Of a DNA stretch of 14,688 bases, positions 12,353 to 14,688 are shown in pieces. A program made the translations under genes and the position numbers. This DNA comes from an uncultured Prevotella sp. (GTDB lineage: Bacteria > Bacteroidota > Bacteroidia > Bacteroidales > Bacteroidaceae), in NCBI GenBank assembly GCA_900548195.1, contig URJQ01000077.1:1-14688 (forward strand), given 5' to 3'. Under the pieces are notes generated by a model. That model was not told the DNA's origin, made no database searches, and worked only from the letters and a program-made list of their open reading frames with translations. Every line of letters begins with the position of its first letter. Within the stretch, counting starts at the first letter, position 1.

Positions 12353-14624
12353 AACTTATAAAGCTGAATCTTTCATACAACTCGCAGTGCACTATGCTGT
12401 GAAAAACAGAAAGGAGTATGTGACTCCCGAAATGGTGCTCTCAAGTTTCTTTACACAGAGAGAAGGAAAAAGAATGCTGAAGATATTCAATGTGGACAGC
12501 GAAGAACTCGTGGAAAGCTTCCGTAAGGCATTCAGCACTGTCGATGTCGTGCCTAAGGAATTGGGCGACTACGAACTGGTATTGTCCGACCAACTGGTGG
12601 AAGTGCTTGCAAATGCCGAAGAGATGGCACTGTCTGCTGGAAAAAGTGTGATTGACACTCCGCATATCATCAATGCTATTCTCACTCTGGAGGATAGCTA
12701 CGCTAAGAATATCATCACATCTCTCATCACTGACGACAAAGCCGTTCTGATGACTGCCGTCATATCTGTATGCCAAGAAGAGGATATGCCTTGGGATCAC
12801 ATCGACGAGGACGACTTGGACGAGGACGACCTGGACGAGGACGACCTGGATATGCTGCAGAGCTTCGGAATGGAGACCGACTGGCATTCTCTCTGCACTT
12901 GCGTCAACGATATTCTCGACTTGCACAATCCGCTCATCGGACGTGAGGAGGAACTGCAGCGCACCATCGAAGTGCTTTGCAGAAAGGAAAAGAACAACCC
13001 TCTCCATGTGGGCGAACCGGGCGTGGGAAAGACTGCCCTCGTCTATGGCCTTGCCGAGAAAATCAAGCGCGATGAGGTGCCTATGCGTCTTCGTGGAGCC
13101 AAGATTTATATGCTCGACATGGGCACGCTCGTGGCTGGCACTCAGTATAGAGGCGAATTTGAGAAACGTATCAAAAACGTGATGAAGGGCGCTGAAGAGG
13201 AAGGCAACACCATATTATATATAGATGAGATTCATACGCTCATCGGGGCTGGCGGCAGCGGCGACGCCCTCGATGCCTCTAATATGCTCAAACCTTATCT
13301 GGAAGGGGGCAAGATACGATTCATCGGTGCCACGACTTATCAGGAATACAACCGCTATTTCCAGAAAAACAAGAGCATAGTAAGGCGTTTCCAGCAGATT
13401 GACGTGCTCGAACCCAGCGTCGATGAGACCATCGCCATCCTGAACGGACTGAGGGAGAAATATGAGAAATTTCATAATGTGACCTACTCGGACGACGTTA
13501 TCCGCTACGCCGTAGAGGCAAGTGCTAAATACATCAGCGACCGCTTTCTGCCTGATAAAGCCATAGACCTCATTGATGAGACGGGAGCAAAGGCGGAAGC
13601 AAGGATGACTGGCAATGAGGAAACACCTGTGGCTGTGACAAAAGCACTCATAGACGAAGTGCTGGCAAAGATATGCAAGATTGCCCCTGCTATGCTGAAG
13701 GACGATGATGACGCTAATCTGGAGACTCTGCAGGAGCGTATCACCGAGCAGATATATGGACAGGACGATGCCGTGAAGCATATCGTGGAGGCTGTGCAGA
13801 TGGGTAAAGCTGGACTACTCGATGATGACAAGCCCGTGGCTTCACTGCTCTTTGTCGGTCCTACCGGCGTGGGAAAGACGGAGGTGTGCCGCGTTCTCGC
13901 CAAGGAAATGGGCATAGAACTCGTCCGCTTCGACATGAGTGAATACGCAGAGAAGCACACCGTGGCTAAGCTTATCGGTTCGCCTGCAGGATATGTGGGA
14001 TATGAAGAGGGCGGTCTGCTCACCGATGCCATCCGTAAGACGCCGCACTGCGTGCTCCTGCTCGATGAGATAGAGAAAGCACACGCCGACATATACAACA
14101 TTCTCCTGCAGGTGATGGACTATGCACGCCTCACCGACAACAAGGGACAGAAGGCTGATTTCCGACACGTAGTGCTCATCATGACCAGCAATGCCGGAGC
14201 ACAGTTTGCTCATCAGGCAAAAATGGGATTCAACGGTGGCGACTCCGCCGGCGATGCTATGCTCCATACGGTGAAGAAAACATTCAAACCGGAGTTCCTC
14301 GCCAGACTATCTGACACCGTGGTATTCAATGACATGGACCGCCACATGGCTTCGCTTATCCTCAAGAAAAAGCTGCGTCAGCTCTCCATCCGCCTCGCTC
14401 TGAAGAACGTGACGATGGAAGTAGCACCATCTGCTTTCGACTTTCTCCTATCGGAAGGATTCAGCAAGAAGATGGGAGCAAGAGAAATGGACCGTAAGAT
14501 CAATCATTTCCTTTCACCTCTGCTCATGAAAGAGATCCTCTTCGGCTCCCTGAAGCATGGCGGACACGTGACAGTAGAGAGGCAAGAGAAAGCGCAAACG
14601 CTTCGCTTAATTCATAATGCTTAA
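12342..14624 (+). CDS. clpA: ClpA, AAA+ unfoldase of the ClpAP protease
   Basis: A 760-residue hexameric AAA+ unfoldase that feeds proteins to ClpP; the length matches E. coli ClpA (~758). The N-domain (~1-145) binds ClpS. D1 has Walker A GEPGVGKT (224-231), Walker B with Asp295-Glu296, a pore segment GTQYRGEFE (266-274) and RRF at 348-350. D2 has Walker A GPTGVGKT (506-513), Walker B LLLDEIEKA (572-580), the pore loop GYVG (550-553) and an MGF tripeptide (628-630) in the ClpP-docking loop, so it should partner ClpP. The N-domain to D1 linker carries three DEDDL repeats (~156-170). There is no ClpB-type middle domain. The final residues IHNA are encoded by the downstream heptamer repeat tract. 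It overlaps clpS by 11 bp with its own strong Shine-Dalgarno. No clpP gene is in the window. Confidence 0.96.
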   Translation: MLDRTYKAESFIQLAVHYAVKNRKEYVTPEMVLSSFFTQREGKRMLKIFNVDSEELVESFRKAFSTVDVVPKELGDYELVLSDQLVEVLANAEEMALSAGKSVIDTPHIINAILTLEDSYAKNIITSLITDDKAVLMTAVISVCQEEDMPWDHIDEDDLDEDDLDEDDLDMLQSFGMETDWHSLCTCVNDILDLHNPLIGREEELQRTIEVLCRKEKNNPLHVGEPGVGKTALVYGLAEKIKRDEVPMRLRGAKIYMLDMGTLVAGTQYRGEFEKRIKNVMKGAEEEGNTILYIDEIHTLIGAGGSGDALDASNMLKPYLEGGKIRFIGATTYQEYNRYFQKNKSIVRRFQQIDVLEPSVDETIAILNGLREKYEKFHNVTYSDDVIRYAVEASAKYISDRFLPDKAIDLIDETGAKAEARMTGNEETPVAVTKALIDEVLAKICKIAPAMLKDDDDANLETLQERITEQIYGQDDAVKHIVEAVQMGKAGLLDDDKPVASLLFVGPTGVGKTEVCRVLAKEMGIELVRFDMSEYAEKHTVAKLIGSPAGYVGYEEGGLLTDAIRKTPHCVLLLDEIEKAHADIYNILLQVMDYARLTDNKGQKADFRHVVLIMTSNAGAQFAHQAKMGFNGGDSAGDAMLHTVKKTFKPEFLARLSDTVVFNDMDRHMASLILKKKLRQLSIRLALKNVTMEVAPSAFDFLLSEGFSKKMGAREMDRKINHFLSPLLMKEILFGSLKHGGHVTVERQEKAQTLRLIHNA
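12804..12848 (+). repeat. In-frame 15-bp tandem repeat in clpA (DEDDL x3)
   Basis: GACGAGGACGACYTG is repeated three times, at 12804-12818, 12819-12833 and 12834-12848, differing only at one T/C. It encodes three DEDDL copies in the flexible linker between the ClpS-binding N-domain and the first ATPase ring. The near-identical DNA suggests recent expansion and possible copy-number variation between strains. Confidence 0.85.
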
Positions 14625-14688
14625 TTCATAATGCATAATGCATAATTCATAATGCATAATTCATAATGCATAATTCATAATGCATAAT
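14609..14688. repeat. Heptamer tandem tract AATTCAT/AATGCAT at the clpA 3' end
   Basis: Eleven phased heptamers run from 14609 to 14685 and continue past the window edge. They are AATTCAT or AATGCAT, with one AATGCTT at 14616-14622; from 14637 the two forms mostly alternate to give a 14-bp super-repeat. The first two units lie inside clpA: they encode the IHNA C-terminus, and the variant AATGCTT supplies the first T of the TAA stop codon (14622-14624). In sense orientation this is the same unit as the tract after the lipoprotein gene at the left end. Confidence 0.9.

Noticed and set aside
12342..14624. ClpB or ClpC identity for the AAA+ gene
   Set aside because: There is no middle coiled-coil domain, the length is 760 residues, and it overlaps clpS, all typical of ClpA.

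Overview
The window looks like a chromosomal piece from a Bacteroidales member, most likely Prevotella/Segatella or a close relative. The signs are BACON domains joined to an outer-membrane barrel, a lipoprotein with an acidic +2 to +4 tail after the lipidated Cys, start regions mostly without Shine-Dalgarno, TAnnTTTG-type -7 promoter elements, and AATTCAT-type heptamer tracts between genes. Genus is inferred; no rRNA or other typing marker is present.

Layout. Positions 1-171 are non-coding and hold three short tandem-repeat tracts. From 172 to 10756, eight genes are packed on the minus strand with gaps of 5-48 bp, so they probably form one operon read leftwards from 10756. In transcription order they are: membrane-anchored Ser/Thr kinase with an HQD catalytic loop; secreted TPR-like/3xBACON/beta-barrel protein; double zinc-ribbon protein with a degenerate FHA-like domain; soluble Ser/Thr kinase with C-terminal FHA; FHA-TM-trypsin-like protease; secreted protein of unknown function; PP2C phosphatase with one TM segment; and a lipoprotein with a triplicated module. 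Positions 10757-12034 are a 1.28-kb divergent intergenic region. It contains a ~520-bp GC-elevated stretch that is either an eroded reading frame or a structured RNA, a minus-strand promoter candidate, an array of 22-bp direct repeats, DnaA-box-like sites and the clpS promoter candidate. On the plus strand, clpS (12035-12352) overlaps clpA (12342-14624), and a heptamer repeat tract starts inside the last codons of clpA and runs off the window.

How the genes may work together. The minus-strand operon holds two kinases (writers), one PP2C phosphatase (eraser), two canonical FHA phospho-threonine readers plus one degenerate one, and several envelope proteins. Three proteins have a cytoplasmic signalling domain, one TM segment and a periplasmic part (kinase, phosphatase, FHA-protease). 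They are accompanied by a signal-peptide protein, an outer-membrane barrel and a lipoprotein. I infer a phospho-threonine circuit that links the cytoplasm to a periplasmic protease and outer-membrane components. The ClpS/ClpA pair is the ordinary N-degron adaptor and unfoldase; no functional tie to the kinase operon is visible beyond the shared divergent intergenic region.

Limits: family calls come from motifs read by eye. No database search, structure prediction or RNA folding was run.
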